From Paraburkholderia sp. (GTDB taxonomy: Bacteria; Pseudomonadota; Gammaproteobacteria; Burkholderiales; Burkholderiaceae), in the NCBI GenBank assembly GCA_004322045.1, contig SCRN01000020.1:62001-126000 (forward strand): a stretch of DNA of 64,000 nt. Direction: 5' to 3'. The notes beneath the pieces are model-generated. The model worked only from the letters and a program-made list of their open reading frames with translations. It did not search any database and had not been told where the DNA came from. Shown here piece after piece: positions 16,449 through 26,928 of this stretch; position 1 is the first letter of the stretch; every line of letters begins with the position of its first letter. Position numbers and translations under genes: made by a program.

Positions 16449-18950
16449 TCATGGGTGCGCCGAAGGCTTCTTGTCAGGTTCGGGGCGCCGCGCCTGCGTG
16501 CTGTCGTTCGCGCCATCGGCCTGCGCGTCGCCGTCGGCGACGGGCTGATGGGCTTCGCCCGGGACCAACACGTTTCGCAACGGATTGGCGATGACGATGC
16601 CGCGCTCGCGGAAGGTCTCGGCGATACGCCGGTTGAACTCGCGCTGCGTCGGCCAACGCGCCGTATCGCGGCATTGCATTTGACCCAGCAGCGTGATCAT
16701 CGAGCCGTCCACCTGATCGACGCCCCAAAAGCTGAAGTCCCCGACGATGCCGTCCTTGAATGCCGGGTCTTCACGCAGGCCCGTCCCGATCTCGTTCAGC
16801 GTTTGCACCGCACATTCGATGTCTTGCCCATAGGCGATGCTCACTTTCACCGCAGCATTGCCGAGCCCGCGATTCGAATTGCTTACGGTCGACACGGAGC
16901 TAAACGGTATGGTGTGCAGCGCACCGTCCCCACCGCGCAGGCGCACCGTACGAATCGACAGGTACTCGACCGTTCCCGACAGGCCCGCCAGCGTGACCCA
17001 ATCGCCGACTTGCATGGCGTTTTCCATCAAGAGGAACGTGCCGGTGAGGAAATCCTGTACGACCTTTTGCGCGCCCAAGCCGAGGGCGACGCCGAACACA
17101 CTCGCGCCGGCCAGTAGCGGTCCGATGCTGACGCCGAGTTCGCTCAAGGCCGTCAGGCCCACAATGAGCCCGATTCCGATCAGCAATGTGGAGCGCAGCA
17201 TCGGCAACAGCGTGCGTAAGCGCGCCGCCCGCATCAGATCCCCGGCATCGGTCCACCGGCGCAGCCGCCGCTCGATCGACACGTTGATCGACTCCCATAT
17301 GAGCAGTGCGACCAGCACGGCAATGGCGATCGTCGTGCAAGCCGATGCGAGCCGGCGCCCCACGAAGTCGCTCGCGAAGGCATGCCAGATGTGGATGTTC
17401 CACACCCATAGCACGAGGGAGGCGGCTGTAACGAGGATGGCGAGCCAGATCAAGCGGCGCAGCATGGGGTAGTACCGCTGCGCACGCTGCAACGCGACCG
17501 ATGCGGTTCCGCTGCTCTGATTGCCGAACATACGCCCGAGAATGCCGAACGTGACGATGGCGACGACGCGCGCACCGATGAGGATCATCAACGAAAAGCC
17601 GACGTGTTCGAGCAGTGCCTGGTAGCCGTGGCGGACATCGAGCGCCCAAATGAACCACAGCGCCATGACGAGGAATACGGCGAGCGGCGCCCATATGTCG
17701 GCCAACCAATTCCCGAAGAAGTGCAGCATGCGCGAAGAGGCGGCTTTCGTTCGCAGCCAGTCCGCCACGGGACGGCGAATCTGCAAGATCAGCATCGCGA
17801 TCATCACGTGGCCCACCAGCGCCACCGCCTTCGAGATGCCCAAGTGCGCTTCGGCCGTCAAGCCCAGCGGCACCGGCGTTTCGGCCAGCGCAACGCCGAT
17901 GCCCAGCACGACCACGAGACGCAATACCCAGTTTTGTCCGAACGAGGCCCACGCGTCGCCGAGCGGCAGCATACGCAGCCTCGGCGCATCGCCCGCGAAC
18001 AGGAACGCGCTCGCGAGCACCACGGCGCGAGCGATGACGTAGATTTCGATCACCGTCTGGATGACATCGGCCTCGGGCGTGCCATCGTCCGTCAACAGCG
18101 ACATGGCGACGATCGCCACGCCGATGAACGCGGCAAGCGGAATCGCTTCGAGAAAGGTGCGCAGCAACGCATACGGCAGCCGCTGCAGCACGGACCAGTG
18201 GCGTCCGGCATACGCCGCGTCGCGCCCGCTGCGCGCCGCGCGCATCGCATTTTCGTCGATGTTCGCTGCAGGCACGTTCGCGTTGAAATGCCTGACCGCC
18301 GAATCGGCCTGGGCATCGGCCGCGGCAGCCCCCGCACTTTCAGCGCCATTGTCCGTGCCGGACGCGCGGGCCGGTTCTGCCTCGCCCGTCGCCAATGCTC
18401 GAACGCGCTTTCGCAGCAGCCATGCGAAGAGCCAGCTAACGAGCCAGGCCGGCCCGAACGTCGCGGCAAGCGTCCATGCGAGCTGTTCGAGTTGCGCGCG
18501 CCCTTCCTTGCTCGTCATCTCGTAGACCCACCACGCGCGGACCGAACGTATATCGAGCAAAGCGGCCGCCGAGTGACGCAATGAAGTGCCAATTGCGCGA
18601 ATGCCTCGCACGGTCTGGCGCGACACCTGCGAGACGAGCCCGTTCGACGTGATCGCGGCCAAGACAGCCGACGCACCGCTGGCGGGCGTGGCCTCGGGCG
18701 TGCTTGCAGCCGGAGGGCTCGCCAATGCGCCCGCCGCTGCGATGGCGCGAAGCGTGTCCTCCATTTGAGCACGCGATTTCGGGTCGCCCAGCACTTGCAA
18801 CGCGCGCTTGGCTTGCTCTGGGCTCAGTGCGACGGTGGAGGGATTCGAGACCGGCTGAGCGGGAGCTGGCGTCGACGCCGGTGCGGCCCGAGCGGTAATC
18901 GATAGACAAAACAGTAGGAAAAAAAGCCCGAAAAACGTGGATTTGCGCAT
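16449..18950 (-). CDS. Large MscS-type mechanosensitive channel
   Basis: 833-residue inner-membrane protein. A signal peptide (MRKSTFFGLFFLLFCLSITARA) leads to an N-terminal periplasmic domain (to about residue 150) and then many membrane spans. Near residues 610-720 is the MscS core: the Gly/Ala-rich pore helix (LLAGASVFGVALGLGAQKVV) and the cytoplasmic beta domain (GDWVTLAGLSGTVEYLSIRT). The layout is like E. coli YbiO/YjeP rather than small MscS. It should release solutes on hypo-osmotic shock. ATG at 18950 was chosen because it gives a signal peptide; neither it nor a TTG 8 codons upstream has a strong ribosome site. The C-terminus is polar and disordered. Confidence 0.9.
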   Translation of the reverse strand: MRKSTFFGLFFLLFCLSITARAAPASTPAPAQPVSNPSTVALSPEQAKRALQVLGDPKSRAQMEDTLRAIAAAGALASPPAASTPEATPASGASAVLAAITSNGLVSQVSRQTVRGIRAIGTSLRHSAAALLDIRSVRAWWVYEMTSKEGRAQLEQLAWTLAATFGPAWLVSWLFAWLLRKRVRALATGEAEPARASGTDNGAESAGAAAADAQADSAVRHFNANVPAANIDENAMRAARSGRDAAYAGRHWSVLQRLPYALLRTFLEAIPLAAFIGVAIVAMSLLTDDGTPEADVIQTVIEIYVIARAVVLASAFLFAGDAPRLRMLPLGDAWASFGQNWVLRLVVVLGIGVALAETPVPLGLTAEAHLGISKAVALVGHVMIAMLILQIRRPVADWLRTKAASSRMLHFFGNWLADIWAPLAVFLVMALWFIWALDVRHGYQALLEHVGFSLMILIGARVVAIVTFGILGRMFGNQSSGTASVALQRAQRYYPMLRRLIWLAILVTAASLVLWVWNIHIWHAFASDFVGRRLASACTTIAIAVLVALLIWESINVSIERRLRRWTDAGDLMRAARLRTLLPMLRSTLLIGIGLIVGLTALSELGVSIGPLLAGASVFGVALGLGAQKVVQDFLTGTFLLMENAMQVGDWVTLAGLSGTVEYLSIRTVRLRGGDGALHTIPFSSVSTVSNSNRGLGNAAVKVSIAYGQDIECAVQTLNEIGTGLREDPAFKDGIVGDFSFWGVDQVDGSMITLLGQMQCRDTARWPTQREFNRRIAETFRERGIVIANPLRNVLVPGEAHQPVADGDAQADGANDSTQARRPEPDKKPSAHP

Positions 18951-19081
18951 AGGTACGTAAGGAAGAAACAGCAACGACGGATCGCGAGCACGGCGTAGAG
19001 CCCGCCGCTCGCGCGATCCTCATCTGACTTCGTTCGCACCTGAACGATCCCTGAAACTTCGCCGCAACCCAACGCCGGTCG

Positions 19082-20170
19082 TCACGCCACGCTCACGCGC
19101 GCTTGCCCGCCGATGACTTCGCCGATCACCGCCGCATCCGCAAACCCCTCGGCGCGAAAACAAGCGAGCACCGCTTCGACCGCGTCCGGCGCGCATGCCG
19201 CAAGCAAGCCGCCCGAAGTCTGTGGATCGGTGAGCAATGAACGTGCCACGTCGGGCAATTGCGCGCTCAGGTCGATGTCGGCGCCGTACGAGCTCCAATT
19301 GCGCGCCGATGCGCCCGTCACGATCCCGCGCGCGGCCAACGCTTCGACACCGGCGAGCAGAGGCAAACTCCGATAGTGCAGACGAATGCCGAGATTCGCG
19401 CCGCGCGCCAACTCGAGCACATGCCCGAGCAACCCGAAGCCGGTCACATCCGTCAGCGCATGAACATCGGGCAATTCGGCTAGCGCGATGCCCGGGCGAT
19501 TGAGCCGCGTCGTCGACTCGATCATCGCCGCATAGCCGCGTTCGTCAAGTTCACCCTTCTTCAAAGCCGCAGACAAAACGCCGACGCCAAGCGGCTTGCC
19601 GAGCACCAGCACATCGCCTTCACGCGCCGTCGAATTGCGCTTGACGCGCGCCGGATGCACGACGCCGAGCGCGGCCAAGCCGTAGATCGGCTCCACCGAA
19701 TCGATCGAATGCCCGCCCGCGATCGGAATGCCTGCCTCGGCGCACACGCTCTCGCCGCCGCGCAATATCGCCGCGATGGTCTCGCGCGGCAGCACGTTGA
19801 TCGGCATCCCGACGATCGCCAACGCGAGAATCGGCCGAGCGCCCATTGCATAGAGGTCGGACAGCGCGTTCGTCGCGGCGATACGGCCGAAGTCGAATGG
19901 ATCATCGACGATCGGCATGAAAAAATCGGTCGTCGCGACGATCGCTTGCTCGTCGTTCAGACGGTAGACAGCGGCATCGTCGGCCGTTTCGCGGCCGACG
20001 AGCAGATCGGCAAACGCCGCGACCGGCAGCGCCGCGGGTTGCGTGGCCAGCAATTCGGCAAGCACGCCCGGCGCGATCTTGCAGCCGCATCCGCCTCCGT
20101 GCGAGAGACTCGTCAAGCGCGGCGCTTGCGTGTGGTCATCATGTCGATCATTCATACCTAACTTGTTCAT
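19082..20170 (-). CDS. selD: Selenide, water dikinase (selenophosphate synthetase)
   Basis: 362-residue SelD. It makes selenophosphate from selenide and ATP, the selenium donor for selenocysteine and selenouridine synthesis. The active-site loop SHGGGCGCKIAPG keeps the catalytic Cys and Lys of the family (GxGCGCK), with Cys rather than selenocysteine. ATP-binding stretches TDFFMPIVDDPFDFGRIAATNA and GGHSIDS are intact. The ATG at 20170 overlaps the glutamate dehydrogenase stop by 4 nt (ATGA), so translation is probably coupled. A longer in-frame extension would lie wholly inside the upstream gene. No selA, selB or selU is in the window. Confidence 0.93.
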   Translation of the reverse strand: MNKLGMNDRHDDHTQAPRLTSLSHGGGCGCKIAPGVLAELLATQPAALPVAAFADLLVGRETADDAAVYRLNDEQAIVATTDFFMPIVDDPFDFGRIAATNALSDLYAMGARPILALAIVGMPINVLPRETIAAILRGGESVCAEAGIPIAGGHSIDSVEPIYGLAALGVVHPARVKRNSTAREGDVLVLGKPLGVGVLSAALKKGELDERGYAAMIESTTRLNRPGIALAELPDVHALTDVTGFGLLGHVLELARGANLGIRLHYRSLPLLAGVEALAARGIVTGASARNWSSYGADIDLSAQLPDVARSLLTDPQTSGGLLAACAPDAVEAVLACFRAEGFADAAVIGEVIGGQARVSVA

Positions 20171-23100
20171 CTCCGTTCCAATACCGCCATTTCCCGTACC
20201 AGCACGAGCAACATCGACAAGCTCGCGCCGCCCGACGCGCGCTGCTCGGCCACCAACCGCGCGAAGCGCTCCAGTTGCGGCGAGCGTTGCTCGCGCCACG
20301 CGGCCGCGATGGCGTCGGCCGATGCGCGCTCGGGCGCATGCGCAAGAGCGCTCGCCGTCAGCGTGCGCTTGAGCCGCGCCAATTCGGCCAGCGCCGCCGC
20401 GCGCGCAAGCATGTCCCAATGCGTGTGCGTTGGCAACGCACTCGCGCGCTCGCTGATGAACGCATAGTCGAGCATGGTGCCCAGCGCGAAATAGACACCC
20501 GCCACGAGTTCCAGCGGCTGAGCGGCGCTCGACGCCACCTCGGCAATATCGAGCACGGCCGCCGAAATGTCACCGCTCGCGACCCGCGCGGCCAGGTCGG
20601 CGTCGACACCCGCCTCTTCCAGCGCGCGCCGCCGCTCGTCCAGCACCGCCAACTCGGCGCTCGGCAACAGCGCCGGCAAACGCGGAGCCAGCCGCCCCGC
20701 CGCCTCGCGGCACCGCCCGATCAGCGCCGCGACGCCCGCGCTATCGCGCGCGAGCTGCGCAGCCTGCAATTGTCGCAGGAACCAGAGCGCCGCGCGCTCG
20801 ACGAGCCGCGCGACGTCGACGAACATGCGCGCCTGCACGTCATCGGCAACGCGATTGTCGAGCGCGTCGATGCGCAACCAAAGCTCGCCGATATCGAAGA
20901 CGTCTCGCGCCATGATGCAGGCATGCACGATGTCGCTCGGCTTGGCGTCGGTCTCCTCTTGCAGCCGATGCACGAAAGTGCAGCCGACACGATTGACGAG
21001 CGCGTTAGCCAAGTGCGTCGCGAGAATCTCGCGCTTGAGCGGGTGGCGTGCGGCAGCATCGGCGAAGCGCGTTTGCAGGGGCTTGGGGAAGTAATCGCGC
21101 AGCATGTCGGCGACGAGCGCGTCCTCGGGCAGGTCCGAGTCGAGCAGTTCGTCGTAGAGCCACATCTTGCTGTAGGCAAGCAGGACGGCGCGCTCGGGCG
21201 TGGTCAGGCCGACCTTGTCCGCTTGCCGCTCGGCGATGTCTTCATCGCTCGGGAGGAATTCGATCGCTCGGTTCAGGCGACCGAGCCGTTCGAGCGAGCG
21301 CATGAGCCGCGCCTCGGCTTCGAGCAGTTGCGGCGCATAGCGTCCGGCGATCGACAACGCCTGGGTCTGCTCGTAGTTGTCGCGCAGCACCAGTTGCCCG
21401 ACCTCGTCGGTCATCTCCGCGAGCAAGGCGTTGCGTTGCTTCTCCGTCATTTCGCCATCGGCCACCACGAGGCCGAGCAGGATCTTGATGTTCACCTCAT
21501 GGTCGGAGCAGTCGACGCCGGCGGAATTGTCGATCGCATCGGTGTTGATGCGGCCGCCCTTCTGCGCGAATTCGATGCGTCCCAGTTGCGTGAGCCCGAG
21601 ATTGCCGCCTTCCGCGACGACTTTGGCGCGCAGTTGCGCGCCGTTCGCGCGCACCCCGTCGTTCGCGCGGTCGCCTACCTGAGCATGCGTTTCGCGCGTC
21701 GCCTTTACATAGGTGCCGATACCGCCGTTGTAGAGCAAATCGACCGGCGCGAGCAGGATGGCGCGAATGAGCTCGTTCGGCGCGAGCGCCGCAGCTTCAA
21801 TGCCGAGCACCGCTCGTACCGCAGGCGAGATCGAGATCGCTTTGGCGGTACGCGGGAACACCCCCCCGCCGGCCGAAATCCTTGTCGGATCGTAGTCCGC
21901 CCAGCTCGAGCGTTCGAGCGCAAACAACCGCTCGCGCTCGACGAAGCTCGTTTCGGGATCCGGATCGGGGTCGAGGAAGATATGTCGATGATCGAACGCG
22001 GCGACGAGCCGAATGTGACGCGAAAGCAGCATGCCGTTGCCGAAGACGTCGCCCGACATATCGCCCACGCCCACCGCCGTGAAATCGGTGGTCTGCGTAT
22101 CGAGCCCCATCTCGCGGAAATGACGCTTCACCGATTCCCACGCACCGCGCGCGGTGATGCCCATCTTCTTGTGGTCGTAACCGACCGAGCCGCCCGAGGC
22201 GAACGCATCGTCGAGCCAGAATCCGTACTGGCGCGCGATGGCGTTCGCGTAGTCGGAGAAGGTGGCCGTGCCCTTATCCGCGGCCACGACGAGATAGGGA
22301 TCGTCGGTATCGTGACGCACGACGTCGGGCGGCGGGTTGATCGCACCGCCTTGGCGGTTGTCGGTGACGTCGAGCAACCCCCGCAAGAACGTTTGATAGC
22401 AAGCGATGCCCTCGCGCAGCGTCGCCTCTCTATCCCCCCCTGCCGGCGGATTCTTGACGACGAAGCCGCCTTTCGATCCAACCGGCACGATCACCGTGTT
22501 CTTGACCATCTGCGCCTTCATGAGGCCCAGCACTTCGGTGCGGAAGTCCTCGCGCCGATCGGACCAGCGCAGCCCGCCGCGCGCCACCCGCCCGCCACGC
22601 AAATGCACGCCTTCCACGCGCGGCGAATACACCCAGATTTCGAACATGGGCTTGGGTTCGGGCAGCCCCGGCACACGTGAAGGATCGAGCTTGAACGACA
22701 GATACGGCAACGGCGCGCCCGCCTGATCCCGCCGAAAATAGTTCGTCCTCACGGTCGCGTTGATGACGCCGAGAAACTGACGCAGGATTCGATCTTCGTC
22801 GAGATTCGGGACTTGATCGAGGGCGGCTTGAATGCCTTGCAGCAGCTGTTCGGTGCGCTCGGCCCGCGCGGCGCCGACGGCCGGATCGAAGCGCGTGAGG
22901 AATAGATCGACGAGCCCGCGCGCAAGCGCCGGATTGCCCGTTACCGCGCGTTCGATATACGCGTCGCTGAATGTCGATCCCACTTGCCGCAAGTACTTCG
23001 CATACGCGCGCAGGATCGACACCTCGCGGGCCGCGAGTTGCGCGCGCAGCACGAGCCGATTGAAGTCGTCGTTCTCCACTTCGCCGGCCCACACGCGTGC

Positions 23101-25029
23101 GAAGGCCTCCTCGAACAGCGCCTTCACGCGTTCGATGTCGAATTCGGCGGACTCGGTCAATTCGAGGCCGAAGTCATGCACCCATGCTGGTGCGCCGCCG
23201 GGCGGCTCGATCAGGTAGGGACGCTCCTCGTCGACGCGCACCCCCAAGTGCTCGAGCATCGGCAAGCTGCGCGAGAGCGCGATCGATTGCCCGACGCGGT
23301 AGACCTTGAACCGAAACACGCGCGGCGCCGCTTCGATCGGCCGGTACAAGTTCATGGAAAGCGATTCGCTGCGTTGCGCGGCCTCGATCAGTTCAATGTC
23401 GCGCACAGCCGTGCGTGCAACGTAGTCTTCGCGATACCCCGCCGGGAACGAATCGCCGTAGCGTTGCAACAGGCGATTGCCTTCTTCTTCGCCGAAGCGT
23501 TCCAGCAGTGCGTCCGCAAGATCGTCCTGCCAACGACGCGTCGCTTGGACGAGGCGCTTTTCCAACTCCGCAGTGTCGACCTCGGGCAGCACACCGCTCT
23601 TCGTACGCACGACGATGTGAATGCGGGCGAGCGGCGACTCCGACAAGAGCGGCGTGAACTCGACGCCGGTACCGTTGAATGCGCCCGCGAGCAACTTCGC
23701 GATGCGCTGGCGCAAATCGGTGTTGTACTTTTCGCGCGCCACGAAAACCAGGCACGAAACGAACCGCTCGAAGCGGTCCCGCCGGACGAAAAGCCGGGGG
23801 CGCTGGTGCTCCTGCAGACGCAAGATGCCGAGCGCGATGTCGTACAGCTCGTCCTCGTTCGTTTGAAACAGCTCGTCGCGCGGATATTGCTCGAGGACCG
23901 TGACGAGCGATTTGTGCAAATGCCCTTTCGCCAAGAACCCGGCGCGCCGCATGACGTTCGCGCACTTGCGGCGCACGATCGGAATCTCGTTGATCGATTC
24001 GGTGTAGGCCGTCGACGTGTACAAACCGAGCATGCGGCGCTCGCCGATCAGCTTCCCGTCAGGGCCGAACAGCTTGACGCCGACGTAATCGAGGTATCCG
24101 GGCCGGTGCACGGTGGCCCGCGAGTTGGCCTTCGTCAGAAAGATCGGCATCGTTTCGCCGATGATGGCACCCGCCGCCTTCGGCAGCGGCGTCAAATCGG
24201 GCGCATCGGCCAGCTTCTGTTCGTCGCGCAAAATGCCCGCGCCGGTGCCGCTCACGCCCCGCAGCGCAAAGTCGTCGCCATACGGCACGAGCGCGTAATC
24301 GCGCAAGCCGAGAAAGGTGAAGTGATCGGCGACCATCCATTCGAGAAACGCGCGCGCCTCCTCGGTTTCCTCGCTTCTTTCTCGCGCGGCCAATGCCTTG
24401 ATCGTCTCTTTGGCCACCGCTTGCATCTTCGGCCAGTCCTCAACGGCCGCGCGCACATCGCCCAGCACGCGCGCGATGCTCGAACGCAATTGCGCGAGCT
24501 TGGCTGCGTCGCCGCAGCGATCGATCTCGAAGTGGATGAACGATTCCAAGCGCGAGCCGTTGATCGATGCTTCATCGCCGGATGTCGCGCCGCCCGGCTC
24601 GATGCGCACGATCGCCCCTTGCGCGTCGCGCCACACGCGATAGACGGGATGGATTGCCGAATGCAACGTAAGCCCGCTGCGGTTGACTTCCATCGTCACC
24701 GAATCCACGAGGAAAGGCATATCGTCGTTGACGATCTCGATCACCGTGTGATCGGAATGCCAGCCGTGTTCGTCGAGCACAGGGTTGTAGACGCGAAACG
24801 CCGCCGTGCCGCCCGGCACGAATCGTTGCGCCGTCTGCCAATGCGCCATCGCGGCGCCGTACAGATCGGCGATGCTACGGCTTTGCAAATCCTGCGTATC
24901 GACGAGCTCGTAGTAAAAGCTCAAGAACGATTCGAGCGGGACGAATGCGTCCGGCGACCATCGTCCGCGCGCATACTCGACGAGATCGGTGAGCAGATGG
25001 GCGATGGCTTCTTCGTTGTTCGCTTGCAT
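20167..25029 (-). CDS. gdhB: Large NAD-dependent glutamate dehydrogenase
   Basis: About 1620-residue enzyme of the 180-kDa NAD-glutamate dehydrogenase class, deaminating glutamate to 2-oxoglutarate and ammonium. The long N-terminal half carries ACT-like regulatory segments. The catalytic domain lies about residues 700-1200, with [38 protein letters not shown] and [17 protein letters not shown]. ATG at 25029 follows GGAGG with 7-nt spacing; the open frame upstream has no such signal. Length fits the family. Expression probably couples to selD through a 4-nt overlap. It links amino acid catabolism (compare gabTD nearby) to the TCA cycle. Confidence 0.94.
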   Translation of the reverse strand: [1620 protein letters not shown]

Positions 25030-25102
25030 AGGTGCCCTCCGCGGCGGATGACAATGCTTGACGATGTTTTGTAGGCTCGGCCTCGCCGGCCGGTGAGCGC
25101 GA

Positions 25103-25891
25103 TTATGCGCCCGAGCGCGACGCCGTGACAGCCGAGACGCTTTCGACCCATGCGGCGATCGTCCGGGCGAGCCAAGCCGGATCGTCGTGAGCCAGGTCGT
25201 GTCCCGCCCAAGGATGCTCGATCGAGGCCGCGCTCCAAGCGGCTGCCAAATGCACCGAGCAAGCAGGATGCACGAGCGCATCGGCGCGCGACGCGATGGC
25301 GAGGATCGGGCAGCGCGGGGCGGCCGCCGGCCCGCGATAGCGCGCCGCGGCGAACAGTTGACGCAGCGCGTTCATGCGCGAAGGCGGCGCGCTCGCGTAG
25401 ATGGCGGTCCATTCGTCCAAGTCGGCGTCGCGACGGTCGATGCGATTGCACGTCAGCCCATGAATTGCCGCTTCCGCGCGACGCCGTGCCCGTGCGCGCC
25501 AATACCACAGCACGCGCGCGATCGCAGGCCAAGCGCCCGGCCGCAGCCGCTGTATTGCCCCGCAATGACGGCCCAGGCTCGTGTTGATGAGCACCATGCC
25601 TTCGATTTCGCCGGGAAAACGCTGTGCCCAATCGACGGCCACCATCGCGCCGAGCGATAGCGCAACGATGCGAAAGGGCGGCGCATAGCCCTGCGCCAGG
25701 ATGGCCCGCCGTACGAAATCGGTCGTCTCGGCGATCGTCAACGGTGAGCGCGCATGAGCGTGCCGCCCGCTGCCGGGCAAGTCCTCGGTGACGATCTCGC
25801 CTTCGAGGCCGCTCTCGCGCAAATGACGAGGCAGGTCCGCCCAGTGCCTCGACTCGCGCGTCAAGCCACGCAGCAAGATCCATGCGCTCAC
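25103..25891 (-). CDS. Alpha/beta hydrolase
   Basis: 262-residue hydrolase. Visible motifs are GLTRESRHWADLPRHL, the DLPGSG loop and the nucleophile elbow ALSLGAMVAVDWA (S-L-G), with a C-terminal His in WAGHDLAHDDPAWL. The substrate is unknown. The frame is open for about 74 codons upstream inside the M14 peptidase gene. GTG at 25891 is preferred: it has GGAGG 8 nt upstream and overlaps the peptidase stop by 4 nt (GTGA), so the two are probably co-translated. Confidence 0.82.
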   Translation of the reverse strand: MSAWILLRGLTRESRHWADLPRHLRESGLEGEIVTEDLPGSGRHAHARSPLTIAETTDFVRRAILAQGYAPPFRIVALSLGAMVAVDWAQRFPGEIEGMVLINTSLGRHCGAIQRLRPGAWPAIARVLWYWRARARRRAEAAIHGLTCNRIDRRDADLDEWTAIYASAPPSRMNALRQLFAAARYRGPAAAPRCPILAIASRADALVHPACSVHLAAAWSAASIEHPWAGHDLAHDDPAWLARTIAAWVESVSAVTASRSGA

Positions 25892-26928
25892 GCCTGGGAC
25901 CTCCGGTACCAGTGCTCGACGGCGCGCGTCATCAATTGCTGACGACGCGTCCCTTGCGGCAGCCAGCGCGGCGACGCGTAGGCCGCACGCGCCAAAAAAT
26001 CGAGCAGGTTCGTATGACGGCGCAGCACGCGCTCGGTGCGGTGCGCCTTGATCGGGTTGAAGATGCCCTCGCGCCGCAAGATCTGCATCGGGTTTTTCTT
26101 GATCCAGAGCCATGAGCCGAGTTCGAGCGTCAGCGGCAGAAAGATCGCCGGCGCACGGCTACGATCGTAGGCGCAATCCCATAGATCGCCATGTGCGAGG
26201 TACTGCCTGCTCTGCGGCTCGAACATGTAACCATGATGCGGGTGGGCCTGTTCGAACATCGCCTTGAGCATGAAGATCTCAGGCAAGTGCTCGATGTGTT
26301 TCGTCGATTTGGCGTAGGGGAACCAGATGCTGTCATGAAAGCCGTAACCGGAATGGCAATCGAGCGCAATGCTGAGCGGGCGCGACGTGAGTTCCTCGTC
26401 GACCACGCGCAGCAGTGTCGCGGCTTCGAGCTCCATGGGCGAGCCCCTCGCCCCGCGGTACCAGGGCAGCCACGGGCCGATGCGCTGGCCGCCGGCGAGG
26501 AAGGGCACGCGCCCCTCCGCGTTCTGCGGCGCGTTGCGCATGAGGTCGACGCCGTTGAGATTGGAGCGCCGCATCGCCCACATGCCGCCGGGGTTGACGA
26601 TCGGCATGAAGACGAGCCGAATCGCGCTCAGTTGCGCGTGCAGCAGGTCGTCCCATTCGAGACGCCCGATCAACGCGCGCATGTAGTCGAGCACGAGCAG
26701 CGTGCCGATCCGTTCGAGCCCGTGAATGCCCGCAAAAAAACCGATGGCCGGGGCGCTAGGATCGCGCGAGCCCAGCGTGGCGACGTAGATGGGAAATCTG
26801 AGCCCGGACGCGCTGACATCGCTCACGACACGCACCGTCATGCGCCGGCTGCCCGCATCGAGAATCTGCTTGAGCGCTTCGTATTCGGCGAAGGTGGTCT
26901 CGGGCAACGAGGAAAGAACGGCGGTCAT
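25888..26928 (-). CDS. M14-family zinc carboxypeptidase-like protein
   Basis: 346-residue M14 metallopeptidase-like protein. Zinc ligands are visible as HGLE (in GIHGLERIG, near residue 70) and the His of LDCHSGYGFHDS; a Glu in LTLELGSWLW fits the catalytic position. No signal peptide is evident, so it is likely cytoplasmic and may trim peptides or amidated amino acids. It is translationally coupled to the alpha/beta hydrolase. Start is uncertain: ATG at 26928 lacks a strong ribosome site, and a GTG at 26964 is the alternative. It diverges from gabT. Confidence 0.82.
   Translation of the reverse strand: MTAVLSSLPETTFAEYEALKQILDAGSRRMTVRVVSDVSASGLRFPIYVATLGSRDPSAPAIGFFAGIHGLERIGTLLVLDYMRALIGRLEWDDLLHAQLSAIRLVFMPIVNPGGMWAMRRSNLNGVDLMRNAPQNAEGRVPFLAGGQRIGPWLPWYRGARGSPMELEAATLLRVVDEELTSRPLSIALDCHSGYGFHDSIWFPYAKSTKHIEHLPEIFMLKAMFEQAHPHHGYMFEPQSRQYLAHGDLWDCAYDRSRAPAIFLPLTLELGSWLWIKKNPMQILRREGIFNPIKAHRTERVLRRHTNLLDFLARAAYASPRWLPQGTRRQQLMTRAVEHWYRRSQA

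Noticed and set aside
20275-25074. Long plus-strand frames opposite the glutamate dehydrogenase gene
   Set aside because: Same high-GC antisense effect; composition is Arg/Ala/His-rich and no ribosome sites fit.
25892-26113. A 74-codon N-terminal extension of the alpha/beta hydrolase
   Set aside because: It lies wholly inside the M14 gene; the GTG at 25891 has GGAGG and a 4-nt overlap.
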